A DNA stretch of 64,000 nucleotides from Modestobacter marinus (lineage in GTDB: Bacteria > Actinomycetota > Actinomycetes > Mycobacteriales > Geodermatophilaceae): assembly GCF_011758655.1 (NCBI RefSeq), contig NZ_JAAMPA010000001.1, forward strand, positions 2,790,001-2,854,000. The letters run 5' to 3'. Made by a program: the position numbers and the translations under genes. The notes below the pieces were generated by a model. The model saw nothing but the letters and a program-made list of their open reading frames with translations, did not search any database and had not been told where the DNA came from. Shown here piece after piece: positions 8,228-16,857 of this stretch (within the stretch, counting starts at the first letter, position 1; every line of letters begins with the position of its first letter).

Positions 8228-8262
8228 GTGACGGCACTGCCGGGTCGCGTACTTTCGTCGCC
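8228..8262 (+). promoter_or_regulatory. Predicted promoter for a leaderless rsbQ-like transcript
   Basis: GTGACG (8228-8233) resembles a -35 and TACTTT (8250-8255) a -10, with a 16-base spacer. The -10 ends 7 bases before the ATG at 8263, and no Shine-Dalgarno sequence is present. A leaderless mRNA starting at or near the ATG is inferred. Confidence 0.4.
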
Positions 8263-9054
8263 ATGAGCGTCCGCACGCGGCACGACGTCCGTGTGAGCGG
8301 CCGACCCGGTGGGCGGCCGATGGTGTTCGCGCACGGCTACGGCTGTGACCAGAACATGTGGCGGTTCCTCACGCCGGACTTCGAGGTCGACCACCAGGTC
8401 GTCACCTTCGACCACGTCGGCTTCGGCCACTCCGACCTCTCGGCCTACGACCCGGCGAAGTACAACAGCCTGCGGGGGTACGCCGGCGACGTCGTGGAGG
8501 TCATGCGCGACCTGGAGTTGACCGACGCGGTGTTCGTCGGGCACTCGGTCAGCGCCATGATCGGGGTGCTGGCCCACGCGCAGGCCCCGGAGCTGTTCGG
8601 CGCGATGGTGATGGTCGGGCCCAGCGCCCGGTACGTCGACGACGGTGACTACGTCGGCGGGTTCTCCCGCGCCCAGATCCGGGACCTGCTGGACGCCCTG
8701 GACGCCAACCACCTCGGCTGGTCGGCCGCGATGGCTCCGGTGATCATGGGCAACTCCGACCGGCCCGAGCTGGCCGCCGAGCTGACCAACAGCTTCTGCC
8801 GCACCGACCCCGACGTGGCCCGGCAGTTCGCCCGGGTGTCCTTCCTCTCCGACAACCGGGCCGACCTGCCCGGCGTCGACGTGCCCACCCTGGTGCTGCA
8901 GTGCTCGGAGGACGTGATCGCCCCGGAGACGGCCGGTCGGTACGTGCACGAGCACGTCCCCGGCTCGACCTTCACGAAGCTGTCGGCGACCGGCCACTGC
9001 CCGCACCTGAGCGCACCGGAGGAGACCACGGCCGCCATCCGGGCCTGGTCGTGA
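8263..9054 (+). CDS. Alpha/beta hydrolase, RsbQ-like stress regulator
   Basis: A 263-residue alpha/beta hydrolase of the RsbQ/D14/KAI2 group. The catalytic triad is readable: Ser95 in GHSVSAMIG, Asp217 in CSEDVIAP and His245 in GHCPHLS. These are within two residues of B. subtilis RsbQ Ser96/Asp219/His247. In Bacillus, RsbQ binds or hydrolyses an unknown small hydrophobic ligand and is needed for the RsbP phosphatase to start the SigB energy-stress response. Here the stop overlaps the start of an RsbP-like gene (GTGA), which strongly supports the same partnership. Confidence 0.85.
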   Translation: MSVRTRHDVRVSGRPGGRPMVFAHGYGCDQNMWRFLTPDFEVDHQVVTFDHVGFGHSDLSAYDPAKYNSLRGYAGDVVEVMRDLELTDAVFVGHSVSAMIGVLAHAQAPELFGAMVMVGPSARYVDDGDYVGGFSRAQIRDLLDALDANHLGWSAAMAPVIMGNSDRPELAAELTNSFCRTDPDVARQFARVSFLSDNRADLPGVDVPTLVLQCSEDVIAPETAGRYVHEHVPGSTFTKLSATGHCPHLSAPEETTAAIRAWS

Positions 9055-11342
9055 CCGCGTCCCACACGGCAGGGTCCGACCGGCGTCGTGGCGGTGAGGA
9101 CCGGGCCCGGCTGGACCAGCTCCTCGAGGACGACCCGGCCGACCTGTACGAGCACGCGCCCTGCGGCTACCTGTCCACGCTCCCGGACGGCACGATCGTC
9201 AAGGTCAACGAGACCCTCTGCAGCTGGCTGGGCCGCCCGGCCGAGCGGGTGCTGCGCACCCGGCTGCGCGACCTGCTCAGCGTCGGCGGGCAGGTCTTCC
9301 ACGACACCCACCTGGCCCCGCTGCTGCGCATGCAGGGGGCGGTCCGCGAGGTCGCCCTGGACGTCGTCCGGGACGACGGCACGGTGCTGCCCTGCCTGGT
9401 GAACGCGGTCGAGCTGCGCGACCCCGAGGGCGGCCCGCTGCTGGTCCGCGCGACGCTGTTCGAGGCGACGGCCCGGCGGCAGTACGAGCGGGAGATCCTC
9501 TCCGCCCACCGCGCCGCCGAGCTCTCCGAGGCCCGGTCGCGGACGCTGCAGGAGGTCGTCGTGCAGCTGGCCGGCGCGGTGTCGACGGCCGACGTGGCCT
9601 CGGTCGTCGTCCAGCAGGCGCGCACGGCGCTGCGCAGCCGCGGTGCCGCGCTGCTGCTGGTCACCGGCGGCCCGGTCGGACCGCGCGGGGGCGCTGCGGG
9701 CACCGCGTCGCAGCCGGAGCTGGTCGTGGCCTGCAGTGACGGGCTGCCGGCGGCCCTGCTGGACCAGCTGGTCACGGCGGCCGACGGGCGGATCGCCCTG
9801 GAGCTGGCCGAGGGGCTGCGGGTGGTCGTCCCCGACGAGCGGCTGCACGAGCGGCGGCCCGAGCTGGCCACCGCGCTGGGCGAGGCGGGCCTGCACGCGC
9901 TCGTCGTCGTCCCGGTGTCCGCCGACACCCGGCGGCTGGGCGTGCTGCTGCTGGGGCTGGGGAACTCGGCCGCCGACGACCTGATCGACCTCGACGAGCC
10001 GCGGGACGGCGAGCTGTCCGACGGGGACCGCGACCTGCTGTGGACCCTGGGCCGCCAGGCCGGGCAGGCGCTGGAACGGGCCCGGCTGCAGGAGGAGACC
10101 ACCCGGCAGGCCGAGCGCTCGGCCTTCCTGCTGCACGCCGCCCGGCAGATGGCCGCCGCGACCGGGGTCCGGGAGACCATCGACCGGCTGGCGGAGCTGG
10201 CCGTGCCCCGGCTGGCCGACGTCTGCCTGCTCGACCTGGTCACCGTGCACGGCGCCCGGCGGGTGGTCGCCCGGCACGGCGACCCGGCCCGCCAGCACCT
10301 GGTCGACACCCTGCTGGAGTGGGCCCCGCCGGCGCGCGAGCTGCCCCACCCCGCTCGCCGGGCACTGGCCGAGGGGTGCACCCAGTGGTTCCCCGCACCC
10401 GACGACGCCTGGCTGGCCTCCGTGGTCCGCGAGCCCCGGGAGCTGGCGGCGGTGCAGGCGCTGGAGCTGGCCAGCATCGTGAGCGTCCCGCTGATCGCGG
10501 AGGGGCGGACGCTGGGTGCCTTCACGCTGAGCGCCGACCGGCGGCGCGGCCCGTTCACCGTCGCGGACGTGGAACTGGTCGAGCAGCTGGCGAACCAGGT
10601 CTCGCTGGTGCTCACCAAGGCACAGCGGTACGAGCTGGAGTCCAGCACCTCGCACACGCTGCAGGCGACCCTGCTGCCGCCGCACCCGCCACCGGTGCCG
10701 GGGATGACCGTGGCCGTGCGCTACCTGGCCGCCACCTCGGGCGTGGAGATCGGCGGGGACTTCTACGACGTCGCGACGCTGCCCGGCGAGCACGTGGCGA
10801 TCGCGGTCGGCGACGTGGTGGGCCACGACATCACCGCGGCGGCGACGATGGGCCAGCTGCGCAGCGTCTACCGGGCCCTGCTGGTGGAGGGGCCCGCACC
10901 GTCCGCCGTCATCGACCGGCTGCAGGCCAGCTGGCCGCTGCTCGGGCTGCAGCGGATGGCCACCGCGCTCTTCGCCACCCTGGACCTCCCCACCGGGCTG
11001 CTGCACGTCGCCTCGGCCGGCCACCCGCCGCCGCTGCTGATCGTCGACGGCCGCGCCGAGTACCTCCCGGTGGTGCCCAGCCGGATGCTCGGGGCGCCAC
11101 CGGCGCCGGCCGTCGAGTGGAGCGGCCTGGTGCCGCCGGGCGCGACGCTGCTGCTGTTCACCGACGGGCTCGTGGAGAGCCGGACCAGCGACATCGACAC
11201 CGGGCTGGCCCGGCTGCGGGCGGCGGCCGAGCGCGGGGCCGGCGCGGGCGCCGACGAGCTCTGCGACCGGCTGCTGGCCGAGCTCGCCGGCACCTACCGC
11301 GCCGACGACATCGCACTGCTGGCGCTCACCCGCGACGCCTGA
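9051..11342 (+). CDS. PAS-GAF-GAF-PP2C (SpoIIE/RsbP-type) serine phosphatase
   Basis: A 763-residue cytoplasmic sensor phosphatase. A PAS domain (about 30-148) begins YEHAPCGYLSTLPDGTIVKV. Two GAF-like domains follow (about 165-343 and 356-520), joined by short helical linkers. The catalytic PP2C/SpoIIE domain runs from about 543 to the end, with metal-binding motifs IGGDFYDV, AVGDVVGHD, LLLFTDGLVE and ADDIALLAL. It starts at GTG 9051, overlapping the RsbQ-like stop by 4 bases, so the two are translationally coupled. Such enzymes dephosphorylate STAS anti-sigma antagonists. The STAS protein at 3215 is a candidate substrate. Bacillus RsbP lacks the two GAF domains, so this form may sense more than one input. 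Confidence 0.88.
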   Translation: MTASHTAGSDRRRGGEDRARLDQLLEDDPADLYEHAPCGYLSTLPDGTIVKVNETLCSWLGRPAERVLRTRLRDLLSVGGQVFHDTHLAPLLRMQGAVREVALDVVRDDGTVLPCLVNAVELRDPEGGPLLVRATLFEATARRQYEREILSAHRAAELSEARSRTLQEVVVQLAGAVSTADVASVVVQQARTALRSRGAALLLVTGGPVGPRGGAAGTASQPELVVACSDGLPAALLDQLVTAADGRIALELAEGLRVVVPDERLHERRPELATALGEAGLHALVVVPVSADTRRLGVLLLGLGNSAADDLIDLDEPRDGELSDGDRDLLWTLGRQAGQALERARLQEETTRQAERSAFLLHAARQMAAATGVRETIDRLAELAVPRLADVCLLDLVTVHGARRVVARHGDPARQHLVDTLLEWAPPARELPHPARRALAEGCTQWFPAPDDAWLASVVREPRELAAVQALELASIVSVPLIAEGRTLGAFTLSADRRRGPFTVADVELVEQLANQVSLVLTKAQRYELESSTSHTLQATLLPPHPPPVPGMTVAVRYLAATSGVEIGGDFYDVATLPGEHVAIAVGDVVGHDITAAATMGQLRSVYRALLVEGPAPSAVIDRLQASWPLLGLQRMATALFATLDLPTGLLHVASAGHPPPLLIVDGRAEYLPVVPSRMLGAPPAPAVEWSGLVPPGATLLLFTDGLVESRTSDIDTGLARLRAAAERGAGAGADELCDRLLAELAGTYRADDIALLALTRDA

Positions 11343-11368
11343 CCCGGGACCTTCGGCTCCTGCCCCGC

Positions 11369-11384
11369 CCCCGCTCCGGCGGGG
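11369..11384 (+). terminator. Weak terminator-like hairpin after the phosphatase gene
   Basis: A 6-bp GC stem with a TCCG tetraloop lies 27 bases after the phosphatase stop and before the next start at 11423. It is short, so readthrough into the nitroreductase gene is possible. Confidence 0.3.
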
Positions 11385-11422
11385 AGGCTGGGCGGAGGAC
11401 CCGAGGGCGACAGGAGATCGAC

Positions 11423-12409
11423 GTGCTGGACCAGGCGCAGTGGACCCAGGTGGTGGAGCAGGCGGTGCGGGCACCGTCGATCCACAACACCCAGCCGTGG
11501 ACGTTCACCGCGTCCGGCGACCGGCTGGAGGTACGCCGCGACACCGCCCGGGTCCTGCCCGCGATCGACCCCACTGGCCGCCAGCAGGTGCTCAGCTGCG
11601 GGGTGGCCGTGCAGTTCGCGGTGGTGGCGCTGCGGGCGTCCGGCTGCACCGCGGAGGTCGAGGTGCTGCCCGACCCGGCCGACCCGGAGCACCTGGCGAC
11701 CGTGCGGGTGCTGGGGCGGGCCGAGCCCAGCGCCGCCGACGTCCGAGCGGCCGCGGCGATCGGCGCGCGGCACACCGACCGGGCGCCGTTCCTGGCCGAG
11801 CCGTTGCCGGCCGGCCTGCTCGACCAGTTGCAGGTCGAGGCCGGGCGGGACGGCGTCTGGCTCAAGCCGATCGGCCGGGTGGAGGAGGAGACGGCGGTCG
11901 CCGTCCTGCTCGACCAGGGCGAGCAGCTGGAGCAGCGGGACCCGGCGTACCTGGCGGAGCTGCAGGCCTGGCTCCGGACCGACCCGGACGCACCCGACGG
12001 GGTGCCGGTCGCGTCGCTCCCGACGGGGGACCGGGCCACCAACTACGTCGTGCGCGACTTCGCGGGCGGCGGGGCCGCGCCCGACGTGCTCCCGACGCCG
12101 GCCGACGACGACCCGCCGCCGCCGGTCGAGCACCCGTCCGTGGTCCTGCTGGGCACCGCCGCCGACGACCGGCCGGCCTGGGTGCGGGCCGGCATGGCGC
12201 TGGGCCGGCTGCTGCTGACGGTCACCGACGCCGGCCTGGCCGCCTCCCCGCTGACCCAGGCGCTGGACCAGGGGTGGGCGCGCAACCGGCTGACCGCCCG
12301 GCTGGGCCTGGTCGGTCACCCGCAGATGATGCTGCGGCTGGGCCGGCCGTCCGGCACGCCGGTGACCAGTGGCCGGCGGCCGGTGGGCGAGGTCCTCCGG
12401 GTCGGCTGA
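11423..12409 (+). CDS. Acg-type (Rv2032/Rv3131-like) nitroreductase family protein
   Basis: A 328-residue protein of the Acg family, close in length to the M. tuberculosis DosR-regulon members Rv2032, Rv3127 and Rv3131. The N-terminal FMN-fold signature is AVRAPSIHNTQPWTF. A conserved IGARHTDRAPF segment lies mid-protein, and a second half contains WVRAGMALGRLLLTVTDAGL. Family members have a nitroreductase-like fold and bind FMN. In mycobacteria they are induced by hypoxia and may sequester flavin. It starts at GTG 11423 with AGGAG about 8 bases before it. It lies behind the stress phosphatase, which fits a stress or dormancy role. Confidence 0.82.
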   Translation: MLDQAQWTQVVEQAVRAPSIHNTQPWTFTASGDRLEVRRDTARVLPAIDPTGRQQVLSCGVAVQFAVVALRASGCTAEVEVLPDPADPEHLATVRVLGRAEPSAADVRAAAAIGARHTDRAPFLAEPLPAGLLDQLQVEAGRDGVWLKPIGRVEEETAVAVLLDQGEQLEQRDPAYLAELQAWLRTDPDAPDGVPVASLPTGDRATNYVVRDFAGGGAAPDVLPTPADDDPPPPVEHPSVVLLGTAADDRPAWVRAGMALGRLLLTVTDAGLAASPLTQALDQGWARNRLTARLGLVGHPQMMLRLGRPSGTPVTSGRRPVGEVLRVG

Positions 12410-12424
12410 CCCCGAGGACCCCGG

Positions 12425-14770
12425 TCAGTCCCCGGTGCCGCCGGCCTCGGTGAGCCGGTCCAGCTCGCCGGGCAGCTCGCCGGGGTGCAGCACGGTCAGC
12501 CGCTGGGTGGGGCGGGTGAGCGCCACGTACAGGTCGCTGTGCCCGCGCACGCCCTCGGCCAGCACCGCCGCCGGGTCGACCAGCAGCACGGAGTCGAACT
12601 CCAGGCCCTTTGCGTCGGCGGGCACCAGCACCACCGGCCCGGCCGAGGAGTCCGCGGCCGGGCCGCTGGAGACGGACGGCCAGCCGGCACGCAGCCGGCC
12701 GACGACGTCGTCGACCCGGCTGGGCGGCACGACGACCGCGACCGTGCCGCCGGCGGTGGCCAGCTCGGCGGTCACCTCGGCGACCCGGGGCAGCAGCGTC
12801 GCCTCGGTCACCCGCTCGGCGACCGGCGGCACCCCCGTGCTGCGCACCGACCGGGGCGCGGTGGTCCCGGCCCCGCCGGCGGCCAGCACGTCGGCGGCCA
12901 CCGCCATGACCTCCGCCGGGGTCCGGTAGTTCACCGTCAGCTGGGCCAGCCGCCACTGCACGCGGACGTGCGGCGTGAGCACCGCACCCCAGTCGGTCGC
13001 GCCGGCCAGGCTGCCGGTCTGGGCCAGGTCGCCGACCACGGTCATCGACCGGGTGGGGCACTTGCGGGCCAGCAGCCGCCAGGTCATCGCCGACAGCTCC
13101 TGCGCCTCGTCGACGACCACGTGGCCGAACGTCCAGGTGCGGTCGGTCGCGGCCCGCTCGGCGGCCGACCGGACGTCCACCTCGGCCTCCCGGTCGGCGA
13201 GCATCTCGGCGTCCAGCAGGTCGCCGGCGGTCAGCTCCTCGCCGTCCTCGTCGTCGTCCAGGTCGGTGGACCGGGAGCCGTACAGCAGGTCGAGGGTCTC
13301 CTGCGCCTCGTCCCGGGCCTGCCGGCGGCGCCGGGCCTCGCGGGCCCGGTCGGCGCTGTCGTCGTAGCCGAGCAGCTCGTCGGCCTCCTCCAGCAGCGGC
13401 ACGTCGGCCGGGGTCCACGGCGTGCCCGCCGGGCGGGCGAGGAGGGCGCGGTCCTCCTCCGTCCAGCCCTTCGTCGCCCGCTGGATGCGCTCGGGGGAGG
13501 CGAGCAGGTCACCGAGCAGCTGTTCCGCGGTGAGCACCGGCCACATCTCGTCCACCAGCGCCCGGACGGCGGTCTCCCCGGCGATCTCCGAGCGCAGCGC
13601 GTCCAGGTCCCGGGAGTCCAGCAGGCTGCCGCCGCCGCGCACGTCGGCGCCGATCCGGTCGGCGTAGCGCTGGGCCACCAGGTCGACCAGCGCGCGGCGG
13701 AAGGCCGGCCGGCCCAGGTTGTGCAGCCGGGAGGCGCGCCGGCCGGTGGTGCGGCAGCGGGTGAGGTCGACCGACCGCAGCTTGATCGGCACCCCGTCGA
13801 TGCGCAGCTCGCGCACGCCGCGGGGCACCGTCTCCCGGTCGCGGACGGCGGCCTTGAGCACGTCGACCATCGCCAGCCGGCCCTTCACCTCCGCCACCTG
13901 CTGGCTCTCCGAGCCGCGGGCGTCCAGCCCCGGGCGCAGCTGGCCGAGCCCGGCGAGCAGCACCCCGGTCTCGCCGAGCGCGGGGAGCACGTCGGCGATG
14001 TAGCGCAGGAAGGTGGGGGTGGGCCCGACGACCAGCAGGCCGCTGCGGGCGAGCCGGTCGCGGTGGGTGTAGAGCAGGTAGGCCGCCCGGTGCAGGGCCA
14101 CCGCCGTCTTCCCGGTGCCCGGGCCGCCCTGCACCACCAGCACCCCGCGGGCGTCGCTGCGGATGATCGCGTCCTGCTCGGCCTGGATGGTGGCCACGAT
14201 GTCGGCCATCCGGCCGGTGCGCTGGGCGGTGAGCGCCGCCATCAGCGCGGCCTCGCCGGTCAGCGCCGGGCCGTCGGTGTCCTCCGGGCGGACGGTGAGC
14301 ACCTCGTCGTTGACCGCGGTGACCGCCCGGCTGCGGGTGCGCACGTGCCGGCGGCGCACCACGCCCTCGGGGCGGAACGGGGTCGCGGTGTAGAACGGCC
14401 GGGACGCCGGGGCGCGCCAGTCGACCAGCGCCGGGTCACCCGCGGGGTCGTCGGCGGGCAGCCCGACCCGGCCGATGTAGAGCGGGGCCGGCTGCTCCTC
14501 GCGGTCCAGCCGGCCGATCACCAGCCCGTGGTCGGCGGCGTCCAGCGCGGTGATCCGCTGCGAGTGGAAGCGCGCGGCGGCCTCCCGCTCACCGAGGGAC
14601 TGCGGGTTGATCACCGGGCTGGCCAGCGCCTGACGGAAGCGGGTCACGGCCAGCTCGCGGGCGGCGTCCAGCCGGCGGTAGAGGTCGGTGACGGCGACCT
14701 GCTCGGCGGCGATGGCCGGGTCGGGGGTGGTGGCCGGGTCGGGGGTGCGGTCCGGGGACGGGCTCGACAA
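12425..14770 (-). CDS. HelD-like RNA polymerase-associated superfamily 1 helicase
   Basis: A 781-residue HelD-family ATPase. An N-terminal coiled-coil arm (about 15-70) is followed by the RNA-polymerase-contacting region, then a split SF1 helicase core. Walker A is GGPGTGKTA with Lys221, Walker B is VVDEAQEL, motif III is VVGDLAQTGS and motif VI is YVALTRPTQR. Actinobacterial HelD pulls stalled RNA polymerase off DNA, and HelR-type members protect against rifampicin. I prefer the TTG at 14770 because GAGGAG lies 8 bases upstream. An upstream start would add 20 Pro/Arg-rich residues. It is convergent with the nitroreductase gene. Confidence 0.88.
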   Translation of the reverse strand: MSSPSPDRTPDPATTPDPAIAAEQVAVTDLYRRLDAARELAVTRFRQALASPVINPQSLGEREAAARFHSQRITALDAADHGLVIGRLDREEQPAPLYIGRVGLPADDPAGDPALVDWRAPASRPFYTATPFRPEGVVRRRHVRTRSRAVTAVNDEVLTVRPEDTDGPALTGEAALMAALTAQRTGRMADIVATIQAEQDAIIRSDARGVLVVQGGPGTGKTAVALHRAAYLLYTHRDRLARSGLLVVGPTPTFLRYIADVLPALGETGVLLAGLGQLRPGLDARGSESQQVAEVKGRLAMVDVLKAAVRDRETVPRGVRELRIDGVPIKLRSVDLTRCRTTGRRASRLHNLGRPAFRRALVDLVAQRYADRIGADVRGGGSLLDSRDLDALRSEIAGETAVRALVDEMWPVLTAEQLLGDLLASPERIQRATKGWTEEDRALLARPAGTPWTPADVPLLEEADELLGYDDSADRAREARRRRQARDEAQETLDLLYGSRSTDLDDDEDGEELTAGDLLDAEMLADREAEVDVRSAAERAATDRTWTFGHVVVDEAQELSAMTWRLLARKCPTRSMTVVGDLAQTGSLAGATDWGAVLTPHVRVQWRLAQLTVNYRTPAEVMAVAADVLAAGGAGTTAPRSVRSTGVPPVAERVTEATLLPRVAEVTAELATAGGTVAVVVPPSRVDDVVGRLRAGWPSVSSGPAADSSAGPVVLVPADAKGLEFDSVLLVDPAAVLAEGVRGHSDLYVALTRPTQRLTVLHPGELPGELDRLTEAGGTGD

Positions 14771-14924
14771 CGGGGCTGCTCCTCGGACGGACGGGGTGGG
14801 ACGCGGACGGGGCGCTGCGGCGACTGGCAACCGTACGTGTTCCGGTGGTCATCCCCGACCCTGCGGCCGAGTGGACTGCGGGTGGACTGGTCCGCACCCC
14901 GCCCGTGGCGGGCAGGATGCCGGC

Positions 14925-15659
14925 ATGGCCGCTGCGCACGCCGGACACACCCACCGCCTCGACCTCGCCGACGCGACCGTGCGGGAGTGGGACGCCACCG
15001 TGCTGTCCGCCGACCCCGAGCAGGGGATCGTGCTGGACCGCTCCGCGTTCTACCCCGGCGGCGGCGGCCAGCCGCCGGACGAGGGCGTGCTGCTGTGGGG
15101 TGGGGTGCGCACCCGGATCGCCGGCACCCGCGCCGGCGACGAGCTGTACCTGCTCCCGGTCGAGGGCGACCCGCTGCCGCCGGTGGGGACGGCGGTGCGC
15201 GGCGCCCTGGACGACGAGCGGCGGACGGCGCTGATGCGCACCCACTCGGGGCTGCACGTGCTCACCGGCGTCGTCTTCCGCGACTTCGGGGCGCTGGTCA
15301 CCGGCGGCAACATGGAGCCGCTGACCGCCCGGATGGACTTCGACCTGGCCGAGGTGCCGGCAGACTTCAAGGACCGGGTCGCCGCGTCGGTCAACGCCGA
15401 GCTGGCCGCCGACCGCCGGATCGAGGTCAAGGAGCTGCCGCGCGAGGAGGCGTTCGCGATCCCGGACATCATCCGGACCGCCACCAACCTGCTCCCTCCG
15501 GACCTCGAGGTGGTGCGGATCGTGGACATCGTCGGGCTGGACACCCAGGCCGACGGCGGCACCCACGTCGCCTCCACGGCGATGGTCGGCCGGGTCGAGG
15601 TCGTGAAGATGGAGAACAAGGGCCGCGGCTTCCGCCGCCTCCGCGTCCGCATCGTCTGA
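14925..15659 (+). CDS. AlaX-like alanyl-tRNA editing protein
   Basis: A 244-residue free-standing tRNA-editing domain of the AlaX/ThrRS-AlaRS second-additional-domain family, which deacylates Ser- or Gly-tRNA(Ala). The characteristic SAFYPGGGGQPPDEG and the zinc-site HSGLH are present. The second zinc motif, usually C-GGTH, reads ADGGTHVAST, so the Cys ligand is replaced by Asp. Length and order match stand-alone AlaX proteins. The start at ATG 14925 has no Shine-Dalgarno. CAGGAT lies exactly 6 bases upstream, which suggests a leaderless mRNA. It is divergent from helD. Confidence 0.82.
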   Translation: MAAAHAGHTHRLDLADATVREWDATVLSADPEQGIVLDRSAFYPGGGGQPPDEGVLLWGGVRTRIAGTRAGDELYLLPVEGDPLPPVGTAVRGALDDERRTALMRTHSGLHVLTGVVFRDFGALVTGGNMEPLTARMDFDLAEVPADFKDRVAASVNAELAADRRIEVKELPREEAFAIPDIIRTATNLLPPDLEVVRIVDIVGLDTQADGGTHVASTAMVGRVEVVKMENKGRGFRRLRVRIV

Positions 15660-15663
15660 CGTT

Positions 15664-15687
15664 CCACCAAAATGGCCATTTCGGTGG
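15664..15687. terminator. Palindromic terminator between convergent genes
   Basis: A 24-base near-perfect palindrome (one mismatch) is centred on AAATGGCCATTT and lies 4 bases after the AlaX stop, facing the minus-strand DinB gene. The AT-rich centre is unusual for this genome. Confidence 0.6.
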
Positions 15688-15702
15688 CACGTGGGCCGGG
15701 GG

Positions 15703-16275
15703 TCAGCCGACGGGGCGGCGGCCGACCCGGGGGTGCCAGCCGGCTGGCGGGTCCTCGCCGACCAGCCCGTCCACCGCCTCGCGCAGCAGGTCGGCGTGCC
15801 CGGTGTGCCGGCCGTACTCCTCGACCAGGTCGCACAGCAGCCGGCGCACCCCGGCGGGCTCGCCGTCCGGGCCGGTCAGGTCGGCCCGCTGGTCCATCCC
15901 GCCGGCGGCCAGGGCGGCGTCCCACCGGGCGCGGGACCGGGCGACGGCGTCGTCCCACAGTGCGTAGAGCCGCTCGGGGGAGTCGTCCGCGGCGGAGGTG
16001 AAAGCCCAGTCGCCACCGGCCCACTCCGACTCCCACGGCTCACCGATCGGTGCGCCGCTCAGCCGCCCCGTGGAGACGTCGTCCTCCACCAGCGCCAGGT
16101 GCTTGAGCAGGCCGCCGAGGGTGAGGGCGGAGACGCCGACCCGGGCCTGCAGCCCGGCGGCGTCCAGGTCGGCGGCCTTCCAGCGGAAGGTGGTCCGCAG
16201 CCGGTCCAGCGCCCCGAGCAGGTGCTCGGCCTCGGTGCCGGCGAAGGGCGGTTCCCAGGGGGTGTCGTCGTCCAT
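15703..16275 (-). CDS. DinB/DUF664 family protein
   Basis: A 190-residue four-helix-bundle protein of the DinB-like DUF664 group. His residues placed as in the family's metal site are visible in LLKHLALVEDD and in YGRHTGHADLLREAVDG near the C-terminus. Relatives are metal-binding proteins, and some are thiol-dependent S-transferases using mycothiol or bacillithiol. The substrate here is unknown. The start is ATG 16275. A 38-base gap separates it from the DUF1810 gene upstream on the same strand, so they may be cotranscribed. Confidence 0.8.
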   Translation of the reverse strand: MDDDTPWEPPFAGTEAEHLLGALDRLRTTFRWKAADLDAAGLQARVGVSALTLGGLLKHLALVEDDVSTGRLSGAPIGEPWESEWAGGDWAFTSAADDSPERLYALWDDAVARSRARWDAALAAGGMDQRADLTGPDGEPAGVRRLLCDLVEEYGRHTGHADLLREAVDGLVGEDPPAGWHPRVGRRPVG

Positions 16276-16313
16276 GCCGGCACCGTAGGGCCGGGGGCCG
16301 ACGGATCGTCGTC

Positions 16314-16739
16314 CTACAGCCGCGACGTCGTCGCCGGGTCCGGAGCGCCGGCGAAGTACTGGGCCAGCACCTGCTCGAACAGCGGCTCGTCGGGCGCCGC
16401 CCGGGCGAACAGGGTCATCGACGAGCGCAGCTTCTGCGCGTCGATCGACCCCAGGACGGCGACCGGGTCTCCTGTGTCCAGCTCGGTGAGCGCGTGGGCG
16501 CACGCGTGCAGCCGGGGGCCGAGCACCGGGTGGGCCAGGTAGGCGCGGGCCTCGTCCAGCCCGCTGATCGCGTACCGCTGCGCCATCGCGCTGCTGCCGA
16601 GGCCGGTGAGCTGCGGGAACATGAACCACATCCAGTGGCTGGTCTTGCGCCCGGCGCGCAGCTCGGCCAGCGCCTGGTCGTGGGTGCCGCCGGCGTCCTG
16701 CGCGTCGACGAACCGGGAGAGGGAGAAGGGATCGGTCAC
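16314..16739 (-). CDS. DUF1810 family protein
   Basis: A 141-residue protein matching DUF1810. It starts at GTG 16739 with TDPFSLSRFVDAQ and contains the conserved SHWMWFMFPQLTGLG and RYAISGLDEARAYLAHPVLG segments, covering the whole family length. The function is unknown. Twelve bases upstream of its GTG is a 21-base homopolymer (G on this strand) that occupies the ribosome-binding and leader region. No normal Shine-Dalgarno sequence is therefore present, and tract length could affect expression. Confidence 0.85.
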   Translation of the reverse strand: MTDPFSLSRFVDAQDAGGTHDQALAELRAGRKTSHWMWFMFPQLTGLGSSAMAQRYAISGLDEARAYLAHPVLGPRLHACAHALTELDTGDPVAVLGSIDAQKLRSSMTLFARAAPDEPLFEQVLAQYFAGAPDPATTSRL

Positions 16740-16751
16740 CCGGCCACCCTG

Positions 16752-16772
16752 CCCCCCCCCCCCCCCCCCCCC
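16752..16772. repeat. 21-base poly(C)/poly(G) tract in a divergent promoter region
   Basis: Twenty-one consecutive C residues (plus strand) lie in the 118-base region between the DUF1810 gene and the acyl-CoA dehydrogenase operon. On the minus strand the G run is in the DUF1810 leader, 12 bases from its start codon. Long homopolymers slip during replication and can act as phase-variation switches. They also cause sequencing error, so the exact length is uncertain. Confidence 0.9.
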
Positions 16773-16857
16773 AGCGGGCCGGGACACACGGCAGCCGGTA
16801 GAACCGACACCAGGCCCAGCACGCGACCGGGCGCCACACCGACGTGGGGAGCACTGC

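Noticed and set aside
14771-14830. A longer HelD starting at 14830
   Set aside because: The added 20 residues are Pro/Arg-rich and unlike the family, while TTG 14770 has GAGGAG 8 bases upstream.
9051-15659. A phage or transposon island
   Set aside because: No integrase, transposase, direct or inverted terminal repeats, and codon use matches the genome.
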